Assembly: GCA_009746045.1 (NCBI GenBank)
Contig: RPFO01000156.1
Span: 1,166,653 to 1,230,652, forward strand
Length of the DNA stretch: 64,000 nucleotides
Direction of reading: 5' to 3'
Source of the DNA: Mesostigma viride
Taxonomy: Eukaryota > Streptophyta > Mesostigmatophyceae > Mesostigmatales > Mesostigmataceae
Position numbers and translations under genes: made by a program. Below, piece by piece: positions 1 through 9,941 of the stretch; position 1 is the first letter of the stretch, and the number at the start of each line of letters is the position of its first letter. The notes under the pieces are model-generated. The model was given only the letters and a program-made list of their open reading frames with translations, was not told the DNA's origin and searched no databases.

Positions 1-2364
1 GTGCTGAAGGATCTGCCGAACGCCTCCTCCACCGGCCCCTCAGGCTGGCGCTACGAGCACCTCTCCGTGATGGCGGGCCATGGCGGGGCGACCGCACTCT
101 TTGAGGCTGCCGCCGACTTGGCCGCGGGGTCCCTGGCCCCCGCGGCGCGCCCTTGGCTGGCTGGGGCACGCCTCATTGCCCTCCTGAAAGACGACGTCCC
201 CCCGCCTGCTGGCCGCGTTCGTCCCATTGCTTGCGGCGAGGTCCTACGCAAGCTGGTGAGTAAGGTCATTTGTCGCCAAAAGGCCCCCGAGTTTCGCGCC
301 TACTTCTGCCCCAACCGGAGTGATACTGAGGAGTCCGTCGCGGCCCAGCTTGGCGTCGCCACCAAAGGGGGCAGCGACATCATCGTGCACACAGTTCAGG
401 CCTACCTCGAGACGCATCCGACCCATGTGGCGCTGAAGGTGGATTGCCACAATGCGTTCAATGCTGTCACCAAGGCTAGCATCTTTGAGGCCGTCGGCGA
501 GGCGTTCCCTGACCTTCTTGCGTGGACAGCAGCCTGCTACGGCGAACCCACTCAACTCTCCTTCCTCATGGAGGATGGGACGTTCGCCGACATCGCTTCC
601 CGCACGGGAACCCAGCAAGGTGACCCCCTCGGCCCCTTTTACCTGTCTGCCCCGCTGCACAAGGCTCTCCAAGGTGTCCACGCTGCGCACCCGGATGTCG
701 TGCTCCTCGCCTATATGGACGATATCCATGCCCTTGGCCCGGCCGACGCTGTGGTTGCCGCCCTGGCTGCCCTTGAAGTGGCCATGGCGGCCATCAACCT
801 TCGGCTCACCCTCCCCAAGTGTGCAGTCTTTTCGCCCCAGGGGGACTGCTCTGGCTTCCCCGCGGCTATCCCGGGGGCATTGGCGCGGGCGCGTGGTTTC
901 TCGTGCCTGGGCGTCCCTGTGGGTGACCCTGACTACGTCGAAGAGGAGCTCCGGGCCACCGTGGAACAGCGCACCCATGTCCTCGAGACTTGGGCGCGCC
1001 TCAAGGACCCCCAGACCAAAGGGCTCCTCCTGTGGTTTTGCGCCCACCCGCGGGTGGTTCACTGGCTCCGTGGCGCTCCCCCCCACTTGGTGCGGCTTGC
1101 CGCGGAAGGCCATGACGAGCGCATTCAGGCCGCCTTGCAGGTGCTCCTCCCCGGCCCTAGCCTGCCAGCTCACTCCATGCGCTTGGCCACCCTCCCCTGC
1201 CGCATGGGCGGGTGTGGGCTCACCCGCGCCGCCCGCCTCGCCCCCGCCGCCTTCCTTGGCTCTGTTGCTCAGGCCTGGGCGGAGATCCGCCGGTTGGTCC
1301 CCAGCGCCGTCAGCGCCATTCCCGACTTGGTCACCCCATCCCCCTTCCCCTTTGTGCAGGCTGTGCAGGATTCTTACCTCGGGATCCAGCAGGCTTGCGA
1401 CCTCGTCCGCCCCGCTCAGGCCGTCCACCGTCGCCTGCCCCGGGGCACGCCCGGCGTGTCCACTGTCGTCAGTCCTAGTGTCTTCCCTGCCTGCGTTCAT
1501 GAAAAACAACAAAAGACCTACGCGGGTATACTACACTGTGCCGACTGGATGGGTCTGCATGCGAGCTTGAACGATCAGGGGAAGGCTTGGCTTCACTCCG
1601 TTTCCCTTGAGGGGAGCGTGGGGTCCGCATTCCTGCGCGCCCTCCCCATGAGCCCTTTGTTCACACTGGTTCCGGCCCTTTACGCCATCGCTCTCCGCCA
1701 CCAGCTCTTTGCCCCGCAACCTCTCATCACGGCGGGTGCGTCCTGCGGCAGCTGCGGGCTTGCTCTGGATACTACTGGGACGCACTACATCGCGTGCATG
1801 GGTGGCCAGCAGAACCAGAACTGGTTCCTCTATCTCCATACCGCTCTCCTCCGGGTGGTGTGTGCCATGGTTCGGTCGGTCTTTCCCCACTCCACCATCA
1901 AGTGCGAGGACGTGGATGGGACCGCCCTCTACTCACCCAACCACCGCCCCGACATTACCGTGCTTGACTACGACGGGCAGGGTTGCCACCTGCTCATCGA
2001 TGTCTCCGTGGCTCGGCCGCTTTCCGGTCGCCACATCCTCCGGGCGGCTGTGGATGCCGGCGCTGCTGCCGCTGTGGCTGAGCGCGACAAGTTTGCCTCC
2101 TACGGCAATGTGGGGCCCCACCGGGTCATCCCCTTTGTCCTTGAGGAGTTCGGGGCCATGGGCCCCAAGACAGCGGAGTTTTTCCACGAGTGCTGCCAGC
2201 GCCGTGAAGACCGCCTCGACCTCGAGGGTCAGACCGCCCCGTGGTCGGCCCGCACGTGGTCCTCGTATTGGCGGCAGCGCCTGTCACTCGCCCTCACTCG
2301 CACCGTGGCTGATGTGTTATTCCGCCGCACCCGGGCCGACTTTGTCGCGACCCATGCGGTCTAG
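1..2364 (+). CDS. LINE ORF2: reverse transcriptase with C-terminal restriction-like endonuclease (5' partial)
   Basis: The frame is open from base 1 to TAG at 2362, so the 5' end lies outside the window; 787 codons are present. The order typical of RLE-type non-LTR retrotransposons is visible: an N-terminal GPSGWRYEHL motif (about residues 13-22), RPIACGEVLRKL before the fingers, RT motif A with D148 in VDCHNAFN, motif B GTQQGDPLGP (203-212) and motif C YMDD (238-241). The C-terminal third has a CCHC finger (C-x2-C-x9-H-x3-C, near 580-600) followed by RPDI (D651) and IDVSV (D667), the spacing of a PD-(D/E)XK-like nuclease. The enzyme would nick chromosomal DNA and copy its own RNA there. No frameshift or stop is seen, so this copy may be young. 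The longest antisense frames are shadows. The RT call is secure; the nuclease family assignment is inference. Confidence 0.9.
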   Translation: MLKDLPNASSTGPSGWRYEHLSVMAGHGGATALFEAAADLAAGSLAPAARPWLAGARLIALLKDDVPPPAGRVRPIACGEVLRKLVSKVICRQKAPEFRAYFCPNRSDTEESVAAQLGVATKGGSDIIVHTVQAYLETHPTHVALKVDCHNAFNAVTKASIFEAVGEAFPDLLAWTAACYGEPTQLSFLMEDGTFADIASRTGTQQGDPLGPFYLSAPLHKALQGVHAAHPDVVLLAYMDDIHALGPADAVVAALAALEVAMAAINLRLTLPKCAVFSPQGDCSGFPAAIPGALARARGFSCLGVPVGDPDYVEEELRATVEQRTHVLETWARLKDPQTKGLLLWFCAHPRVVHWLRGAPPHLVRLAAEGHDERIQAALQVLLPGPSLPAHSMRLATLPCRMGGCGLTRAARLAPAAFLGSVAQAWAEIRRLVPSAVSAIPDLVTPSPFPFVQAVQDSYLGIQQACDLVRPAQAVHRRLPRGTPGVSTVVSPSVFPACVHEKQQKTYAGILHCADWMGLHASLNDQGKAWLHSVSLEGSVGSAFLRALPMSPLFTLVPALYAIALRHQLFAPQPLITAGASCGSCGLALDTTGTHYIACMGGQQNQNWFLYLHTALLRVVCAMVRSVFPHSTIKCEDVDGTALYSPNHRPDITVLDYDGQGCHLLIDVSVARPLSGRHILRAAVDAGAAAAVAERDKFASYGNVGPHRVIPFVLEEFGAMGPKTAEFFHECCQRREDRLDLEGQTAPWSARTWSSYWRQRLSLALTRTVADVLFRRTRADFVATHAV

Positions 2365-2580
2365 ATCCCTTCCAGGCCTGCATGGTGGGCCGGCAGCGCT
2401 GTTGCTGCGTGTAGTTTTGTGATGTATAGTTAGTTGTACCTTGTGCCGCTGGCGTGATCCTTGGATGTCTGTGTCAGATTACTATTAATTTCTTCAGGGT
2501 TATTCTCCCAGTTATCGGGTTTTTCCTTATGTTGCATGCCTATCTCACCTCCGTAATCTATCATTCTCAATGAATATATA
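2365..2580 (+). other. 3' UTR and end of the RLE-type LINE
   Basis: Sequence after the stop recurs at 25195-25837: the GCGGTCTAGATC start, CCAGGCCTG, GTGGGCCGGCAGCG, TAGTTAGTTGT, ATCCTTG, GTGTCAGATTA and CTCAATGAA near the end. The second copy lacks the coding region, as expected for a 5'-truncated LINE insertion, so this stretch defines the family's 3' end. The tail here is TATATATG rather than poly(A). The next 120 bases show nothing recognisable. Confidence 0.75.
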
Positions 2581-2717
2581 TGTGTGTGCTTTGGTCCCAA
2601 TATGGATAGTAAAATTGTTATTAGGTTGGTTTGTGGACCTTATAATGCAAAGTGCAACTGGTAACTACTTTTAGGAACCAGTTGGACACCATCCAAGGGT
2701 TAACATGCGCGCTTGTT

Positions 2718-3190
2718 TTCAGCCTCAACTGAGCACACCTGGCATGGGAAACTGCAAGAAATGTGGCGGAAATGCAAAAATCGCACATTTTTTCTCACAT
2801 TTGGTAGCGAGCTGTCAATGAATGAAGTACAACGGACCTGAATTTTTGTGCAATGTCTACAATGATGATATTTAATATGCTTGCAAGTTTCCAGCCCCAA
2901 CTGAGCACATCTTGTATGAAAACTGTCATGAAATGTGTCTAAAAAACGCGAAAAACGCACATTTTTGCTAGCATTTGGTGGCATTTTGTTACCAAGTACA
3001 GTACGATGGACCTGACTTTTTGTGCCATGTCTACATTTATGATGTGCAATGTGATTGCAAATTTCCAGCCTCGACTGAACACACCTTCTATGGAAACTGC
3101 AATGAGATGTGGTGAAACAGTGTGTTTTTGCTAGCATTTGGTGGCAGTTTGTCACCAAATGAGGTCAGATGACCATGGGACCTGGTGCAC
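2718..3190. repeat. Tandem repeat, period about 173 bp, about 2.7 diverged copies
   Basis: The landmark CAGCC(T/C)C(A/G)ACTGA(G/A)CACA begins at 2720, 2892 and 3066, and each unit continues through a GAAAACTG-like block, CGCACATTTTT, GCATTTGGT and GACCTGA.TTTTGTGC.ATGTCTAC. Units are clearly diverged. A 152-codon antisense frame here follows from the repeat and has no protein-like features. The period is close to nucleosome spacing, but three copies are too few to call it a satellite array. Confidence 0.8.
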
Positions 3191-3267
3191 AGTTGGTAGA
3201 CATGAGCATTAGCCTACCTGCAAATAGCCAGGCCAGGAGCTCTTTATTTGCATACTAAATGGTATTT

Positions 3268-4075
3268 GTTTATATTAAGGGGACGGTCCCGGCGCGAATA
3301 TTTTGGCGCCGAAAAATTCGCGGTACCCGTCCGTACCGTGAAAAAGTGGTGCACGGGGCGCGCACCCCTACCGGAGCTGGCCATGGCGACGTGCTTTCAG
3401 GCAGAGTAGAAAAAGATAGCTCGCGGAATGCAGAGAAACTGAGCGAATCTTAAAGACGATGAGTAAATCATACTACTTTGTAGCGGAGTTCGCGTTTTTT
3501 GCAGTGTCGATGATTTTATTGATGACCATCGCCACGGGGGTCCAATCTGATGTTTTCGTCGAGAGGAATAAATTAGAATGCACGCTGGCGGCGGTGATTG
3601 TCAGGTTTTATGGGCTTTACCTAGCGTCAAGGATGCGTTTCAATCGTTATTGGTAAAGCTTTAAAAAATTTGCTGGGTTTCGGCAAGATTTCCGTCATGA
3701 TCGGTAAGACACTCTCCAGGCTCGCGGGATGCGCGTCTTATTATTCCATGGAAGGTTGTTCTTTCTTGCGCCGCTGGGCGAAGGACAATATCGGTAATGG
3801 TACGATCGTGTGATCAACGTGACCCTATGAATGTTTCGCTTCCTTTATGGGTTATCAACGCAAGTTTTCGGCTTCTTTCCGTGCAGTTAGCGCCAGGTAT
3901 AATGCCATTCCGTGCTGCGCATCGCCATATTCCTGGCACCTTTCAGTGGTTTTTATGTACGTTGCATGGCTGGGATGTGTCAAAGCGTGACCGTGGCATA
4001 TCGTCAAGTTGTCAGGGATTTGCTGAGTGGTTTCTTGGAAGGAGATTGCTAACAGCACTCAGTTTTGTGTGAATA
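3268..4075. repeat. Diverged dispersed repeat related to the interior of the hAT element at 9978-11726
   Basis: Blocks match 10256-11060 in the same order: GTGGTGCAC...GCGCGCACC...GGCCATGGCGACGTGC (3345 versus 10260), a GATGTTCTATTA-like block then CGGGGGTC(T)CA (3460-3545 versus 10372-10460), GGCGAAGGACAATATCGGTAATGG against a similar stretch near 10697, and GGAAGGAG/CAAGGAGCTGG. Short frames here (64, 65 and 91 codons) show no known domain. It looks like an old relic of the same transposon family. Matches are patchy and were aligned by eye. Confidence 0.4.
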
Positions 4076-5340
4076 TTGACGCGGCCTTTCTTAGCAGAGG
4101 CTTCATTGTGGTTAGAGGCTCACAAGCTTGAGTTTGTTTCTTGGCAAACAATTGCGCTGGAAAGAAAGGTGGCAGTGGTTTTTCTGAGGGGCATACTGCA
4201 TGGGTGGAACTGCACGTAGGTAGGGGTTATCGTTGTCTTGTTGGCCTTTCTCCCACTAAAATGGGAGACCCCTAATTCATATGCTAGCAAGGCAAGGTAA
4301 CCATGGTAAGAAGCCTTGGCAAGCAGCATGTATGATAATTCTGCTTTCTCTGTGGACTGTCTGTTGTTACCTTTGTTGGGCAATAAGTGGATATGGCTTT
4401 CTAGGGTGTGTTTGAGCTTGGTTTTGGGATGATGCCCACACCATAAACCTGGAATATGCTTTAGAAGTGTTGGCTAGGCATGTAGAGCTACCTGCCTCAT
4501 TGTTGTGCACACACGCAACAGGTTGCCCGTGTCGAGGTAAGGCAAGGGCACATGACATGCCCAGCCACCTCCTTGTACATTGTGGTCGAATTGGGCATGG
4601 TCAGGAGCCTTTTGGATGGCATAGGAAGTGTTAGTGTGCCTTAATACTCACTAATGCCTTCCTTAGCGTCTGCACAGGTGGCCAACTGCCAAAATTAATA
4701 ACTGCTACAGCTGAGCTCAGAATGCCACCAAACTTTGACAGTGCCTTCTATGGTCATGACAAAATTTGACTTGTGCTTTTCAGGTCTAATTGATGTGTTA
4801 TGAGTGTGTATGGGGACGCCTCGCCTAAAAAAGCGTATTTTTGGCCCAAAAATTAATAACTCAAAGGGATGTGCTGATTTTGTTGATCCAATTAGGTAGA
4901 AACAATGTCCCATGACATTTTTATATGGGGTGTGCTTTTTTCATGCAACTGGTTCTCCCACTGTTCTGGGCAAGATGTGCCCCGGACAGCGTTTTTTTCT
5001 ATTTTTAGCTCCTAGCCGGTGTATGGCTGGGGGTAGTACCCCTAACAAGTGGTGGTATGCATGCCCAAACATCATGTTTATGGTCCCCAAACATCATTCA
5101 ATGGTTGTCAGTTGCATTTCTGTAGTTATTAGGGGGGGTAAGTTTTGATATATTTCTATGGGACCCTCCCCTTAAAATCTGGAAAGTTGCTAAAAATAGA
5201 CATGCCAAAAATAGACCAACCGATGTCGGAAAATTCTGGAAAGTCAAATTCCTTCTACTGGTGTCCTGGGCATGCTGCCTACCAATATCTAGCATGTTTG
5301 GACTCAATTTGCTCCATGTAGGGCTTATAAGGGCATTTTT
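4076..5340. other. Intergenic stretch without a recognisable gene
   Basis: This AT-rich sequence contains only short frames without motifs. The phrase AAAATTAATAACT occurs at 4692 and again near 4849, about 157 bp apart, hinting at one more degenerate tandem repeat. No RNA gene, transposon end or open coding region could be supported. Confidence 0.6.
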
Positions 5341-5349
5341 TGGCACTTT

Positions 5350-6292
5350 CATACCGTTGTGGAGGTGGCACGGTGGCACGGTGGCATGGTGGCTCCATGG
5401 ATAACAATTGCATGTGCAAAGGTGTGTTCTGATCAGGCACTCCGCAAAGGTGAAAACCATTTGCGTTCAGTGCCGGGCCGCGGAAAACGCGGAAAAACGG
5501 AAAGGTGTGTGTTTATATGCAATTTGAGGTGCAACGGTGCAACGGTGCAACGGTGCCACGGTGCCACGGTGGCACGGTGGCACGGTGGCACGGTGGCATG
5601 GTGGCACGATGCCACGATGCAACGGTGTCATGAGCATGTCTAGGTAACCCTTGCATGACCCATTACCCTTGATAAATCCCAATGGATAACCATTGTATGT
5701 GCAAATATGTGTACGTGTTTATATGCAACTTTTTGAGGTGGCACAGTGGCACGGTGGCACGGTGGCACGATGCCACGGTGCCATGGTGTCATGAGCATCT
5801 AGGTAACCCTTGCATGACCCATCCACCTACATAAAACCCATGGATAACAATTGCATGTGCAAAGGTGTGTGTTTATATGCATGCAATTTGAGGTGCAACG
5901 GTGCAACGGTGCAACGGTGCAACGGTGCAACGGTGCAACGGTGCAACGGTGCCACGGTGGCACGGTGGCACGATGCCACGATGCAACGGTGTCATGAGCA
6001 TGTCTAGGTAACCCTTGCATGACCCATTACCCTTGATAAATCCCTATGGGTAACCATTGTATGTGCAAAGGTGTGTGTTTATATGCAATTTGAGGTGCAA
6101 CGGTGCAACGGTGCAACGGTGCAACGGCGCCACGGTGGCACGGTGTCATGAGCATCTAGGTAACCCTTGCATGACCCATCCACCTACATAAATCCCATGG
6201 ATAACACTTGCATGTGCAAAGGTGTGTGCATATATGCAATTTGAGGTGCAACGGTGCAACGGTGCAACGGTGCAACGGTGCCACGGCCGCCG
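5350..6292. repeat. Higher-order minisatellite built on an 8-bp unit (GGTGCAAC variants)
   Basis: Arrays of GGTGCAAC, GGTGCCAC, GGTGGCAC and GATGCCAC alternate with a conserved spacer that starts TAGGTAACCCTTGCATGACCCA (starts at 5641, 5800, 6005 and 6157) and ends with GCATGTGCAAAGGTGTGTG...TATATGCAA.TTGAGG. The higher-order unit is 150-205 bp because the number of 8-mers varies. Unit variants are ordered, CAAC first, then CCAC, then GGCAC, then the GATGCCAC end. Frames reading repeated CHR, ATV and PP residues are translations of the 8-mer and are not genes. Confidence 0.9.
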
Positions 6293-6843
6293 ACGAACTT
6301 TTTTTTCCTCAAAGACTTTAGTTGAAACTTTAAATGCATGAAAATGCAACTTTCAAAACTGAAGTACAATTTGAAAAATGTAGTACAATTCCAGGTGTGC
6401 TTAGGGTACCCCTGATCCAGAGTTCTACTATGAGGCCCTTCCGGGCCGGTGGGTTTCCCGTTCCAGTTATCCGGGTGGCCCATTTCATCCTGCCCTTCAG
6501 GCCAATCATGCGGCCTTGGTCCGGGCCGCCCTCTTTGGGGTCTCTTGGTTCGGGCCAGACCCCAATGAACCGCAGCAGCTGGTTGTTCATGGGTTTGACG
6601 ACGCTGGGCACTGTCTTTTGGAGTGTGGGTCCCGCTGCCCTGCCTTGGGGCAAATAGACGCCATTCTTCAGTGCCCTAGGATTTTCTCATATCTGTCTAC
6701 CCCTGTGGGCCGCTCCTGCCTCCGGGAGGTTTTCCCTTGGCTTCCTGTCGAGGGCGAAGCCGAGGTAGATGAACACCCCTGCGACCTCCTGCGGGCGGTT
6801 GAATTTATGGAGATTGCGGATCAGTCGGCGGGGATGTTAGCAC
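6293..6843 (+). pseudogene. Upstream part of the ORFx region, frame-broken
   Basis: Between the minisatellite and the main ORFx frame, 6420-6840 keeps a plus-strand frame (from about 6516) whose end, WLPVEGEAEVDEHPCDLL and EFMEIAD, matches the second ORFx copy at 47204-47542 on the minus strand. The frame then diverges from the main ORFx frame, so at least one frameshift lies near 6840. Upstream of about 6700 the two copies no longer resemble each other clearly. The 5' LTR expected for this element is absent: the copy is truncated at about 6383, next to the minisatellite. Confidence 0.5.
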
Positions 6844-8191
6844 ATGGCGATCCTTCCCCTGTCGGTGGATGCACCGGTAGAGACGCAGTATACGCCGGAG
6901 TATTCGGCCTCAGTCGCAGCGTCCTCCTCCTCCGTGTCGGCGCCTTCCCCTGTCCCGTCTTCACCACGGTCGACCCAGCGCGTGTCGGTGGAGCCTACCC
7001 CTCCGGGCTTGGATTGCGAGCCTGACCACCTTGCGGCTACTGTGTCTGCAATGCAGGCCCAGATCCAGTCCCTGGCCTTGGCATTCGGGGCCTTCATGGC
7101 GTCCCAGTCGCCTGCTCCAGTCGCGCCAGGTGGGGTGTCTGTTGCTGCTGTGCCACCTACCCCTCCTGTTGCCTCGGCGACTACGGCTTCGCCTGCGCCC
7201 CAGTGCAAGCCCGCGGTCGCTGTGGTTTCGTCTGCTGTTGCGGCTCCTACGCCTCCTGCTGCCTCCGCGCCTGTGACCGCCGTACCTGCGCCTTCGCGCG
7301 AGTCTTCTGCCCCAGCGGTCGCGCCCGCCGTCGCTGCTTCCGAGCCTCCACAAGCTCCGTCGCAGCCATCGCGGGGCTTCTTTGGCGATACGAGCGGGGC
7401 TTCCCAGGCTCTGGGAGGGTGGTCCCCCGCAGCGGGACCTTCCAGTGCCAGACTGGAGCCCGTGGATGGTAGCCAGTTTTATGGCAAGGTGCCTGTCCCC
7501 ACGGGTCCCATTTTCAACATGTGGCCTGAGGGTGCGCCTCCACCTGAGTCCGGGGCGCCAGCTGCGGTGGCGGGTCCGTCGCGGTCTCCTTTGGCAGCGG
7601 GTCCGTCGCGGCCTCCTGTGGCGCCGGCGCCTTCTGCACCTGTGCAGGATCCTACCCCTGTTTCGGTTCCGGCCCCTTCAGCCCCGCGCTCCTTGGCTGC
7701 GGTTGTTAGGGCCAGCGGCATTGATCATCGCGCCCTCCGCGCTTCCGACTCCTTACGGGAGTTGTCTCAGGGCAACCGGGATCGGGCCCCCTCTGTGGTG
7801 CATGCTACGCCGGAGTCGCGAGATACGCCAGTTCCTGGGTATGGTATGTCTGCGATTGCCTGCCGGCAGTGTGACCTGCCGCGCGTCGCTGCCGAGCTGG
7901 CTATTTCGCCCATGTCCTATGGGTTCTCCCAGGTGTGTCGGGCGCCGCGTGACCGTAGCCTACCCATTGAGACTGATCGGCCTCCGTGCGACATGGTTGT
8001 TTTAGCAGATCCAGTGTTCCAGGGTGAGATCCTGGTTCGGCGAGTCCTGTATCGTTGGGCGAGGCGTCACAACGACTTGGAAACCTACGGTAGTTACCAG
8101 TGGGCTTACCCTCCGCCTCTGGGCATTATGGCCTCAGATGCCCTTACGGTCGAGTATCCTGCGGTGCCTGGTGCTACGTATGGCGCGGTTG
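6844..8191 (+). pseudogene. ORFx, N-terminal part: Pro/Ala/Ser-rich protein of an LTR element (copy 1)
   Basis: A single frame of about 449 codons belongs to the element before the homology breaks after the PGATYG motif. The first 270 residues are low complexity (Ala, Pro, Ser, Val), with a short predicted helix near QAQIQSLALAFGAFMASQ. A globular part follows with CRQCDLPR and RWARRHNDLETYGSYQW. The second copy (minus strand, 45583-47548) continues without a gap where this one stops; the missing C-terminal half lies 11.1 kb downstream at 19350-19867. No known domain was recognised. Its position just ahead of a polypurine tract and 3' LTR suggests a structural or accessory retroelement protein; a gag role is possible but there is no zinc knuckle. 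Confidence 0.7.
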
Positions 8192-8513
8192 TTATGTACG
8201 CCGTACGAATGCGAAAAAATGCAGGATAAAGCATATTTTGGGCCTCCGCGTATTTTACGCGTATTTTACGTCTGAACACGCGGTTTGGACTTAGAATTTT
8301 TCGGGGGTACCAGCGGGCAGCGGGCACTGGCGCGGTGCCCAGGTTCTGGGCGCGGCGCGCTCACTGCACATTTGAGATTTTTACTACTAGAAGTAGATGC
8401 GTACAGTTCTTTTCATAAAGCGCAAGCCTTGCAAAATGTTTGGCCGGTAGGAGACAGCTAGGACTAGGTACATAACGCATAATAACAGTGTGCCAGCAAA
8501 TGCCAGCTGTGCT

Positions 8514-9141
8514 AGTTAATATTGCCTGGCAAGCAATATTATTCTACTAAGCTACTTGGCTTGTAGAGATTCTACTTCCGGTTACTACAATCCAGAAACG
8601 GGTTCATTCTGATGAGTATTGCTCGAGATATGAGCAAGATACTGTTCTACTACATTCTACTTGGATTCGGTGATTCTACGGTGGTTCTTCAAGTGACGCG
8701 TGGCATACGGCGTCTTGTCACAGTGTACGATAGGACATTTAGTCTCCGACACTGCGGTTTATTCAATGCTATTGATTAGACGTAACAAATAGTGACAGGA
8801 CTTGTGCGACAGGACACTGATGTGACTATTTATGGATAACGAGTCGAGATCTGCTGGTCCAGAGTGAAGGACAGCAATATTGTAAGATGATCTGTCCTAT
8901 CAGTCATCTGGATGTGACTGCGTCACAATTAGTATATAACGAGCAGGACGCTGCCACTTGGTAGCACCACTTTCCCTGCACCTGTGTCCTCACACCTTTG
9001 GCGACGGTTCTCACGTGCTTCGTGCATTCTGTGCTGGTAGCCATAACCAGCAACGTAAACCTATTGATTAATATAACTACTTCCTCTGTAGATATTAATC
9101 AGTGCAGGCTGAACCACAGTTCAGCCACAGTTTCGTTAACT
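8514..9141 (+). repeat. Copia 5' LTR
   Basis: This is the direct repeat of 17121-17748. It contains a TATA-like AGTATATAACGAGC at about 8930, a likely promoter for the genomic RNA, and a short hairpin AATATTGC..GCAATATT near its start. The left flank GTGCT (8509-8513) is the target duplication. Confidence 0.93.
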
Positions 9142-9222
9142 CGAATTACAAGCGAGTTCGTAATCTACTGATTACGGCATTGATTTCTGGTGTCGGCAAT
9201 TTTTACGGTGTTTTTCCATTAT

Positions 9223-9786
9223 ATGGGAAACACGCGTGAATATCGTGAGCCAACTCCCGAGCGTGCGTCGGCTCCATCGTCTTCAGGTTTTAATTTCAAC
9301 GTTCAACGTACGGCGTCAACTGCTGCGCTGCATTCGCGTGCTGTTCAACCTTCGCTGTCTCAAGCGCTCGTCAGCCGGCCGCCAGTTTCTAACGATCTGC
9401 ATCAGTTCGTCGACGACCTTACTCAAGATTTGGAAATCCTGTCGGAAAATTCACATATTTTCCGAAGGCTTGCAGCGTCGGGATCAGACGAGCAAACTCA
9501 AGTAATTTCGGCGCTTCGCACCTACGGCTTGGGTGTTCTGGCGTTGGCGACAGCGTGGTCTGGAATTTCGGCGACTCTTCCGGCTGTCGCAGTTCCGGTT
9601 AGCAACAACGGGTGGGCGTCGTCAGTCGACGGTATCATAAACGTCGCTGCTTCGATTCAGCTGCAATCAAACGCTGAGGAGCCAGGTGAAGACAGCGAGG
9701 GGCTTCCTGATTTATATCCGAGTATTGTACAGCAGATTTTGGATAACGTATTGCAGTTTCCGCGCGACGATATGCGGCTGGATTAA
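9223..9786 (+). CDS. Leader ORF upstream of copia gag, unknown function
   Basis: An ATG at 9223 opens 187 codons; a GTG at 9190 would add 11. It lies in the element's leader between the 5' LTR and gag, where most copia elements have only untranslated RNA. The protein has a Ser/Pro-rich start, an acidic amphipathic middle (FVDDLTQDLEILSENSHIF) and an Ala/Val-rich hydrophobic stretch (LGVLALATAWSGISATLPAV) before an acidic tail. No known domain was recognised. Between its stop and the gag ATG is a long pyrimidine run ending in CAG (9824-9849), which resembles a splice acceptor, so gag might be expressed from a spliced RNA. Coding status is inferred from length, context and even composition. Confidence 0.55.
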   Translation: MGNTREYREPTPERASAPSSSGFNFNVQRTASTAALHSRAVQPSLSQALVSRPPVSNDLHQFVDDLTQDLEILSENSHIFRRLAASGSDEQTQVISALRTYGLGVLALATAWSGISATLPAVAVPVSNNGWASSVDGIINVAASIQLQSNAEEPGEDSEGLPDLYPSIVQQILDNVLQFPRDDMRLD

Positions 9787-9941
9787 ATTTTCTGTTATAA
9801 TTAACAGTGAATTAATTCAGGAATTTTTTTTTTTTTTCTTGGTTCCAGAGCTTAAGGGATTAATTTATTAATTCCCCAGCAGTATTCTTTCTTCAGCATC
9901 GGCATCGGCATCGACAGTTGTCATCGGCATTCGCAGCGACC

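Noticed and set aside
244-1512. 422-codon open frame on the minus strand opposite the LINE ORF
   Set aside because: It is antisense to a clear RT gene in GC-rich sequence, where long antisense frames are expected; no motif is present.
452-1570. 372-codon plus frame inside the LINE ORF
   Set aside because: It is a +1 shadow of the RT frame, with Arg/Pro/Ser-biased composition and no domain.
5359-6349. Frames reading repeats of CHR, ATV, PP and LHR residues
   Set aside because: They are translations of the 8-bp minisatellite in several phases.
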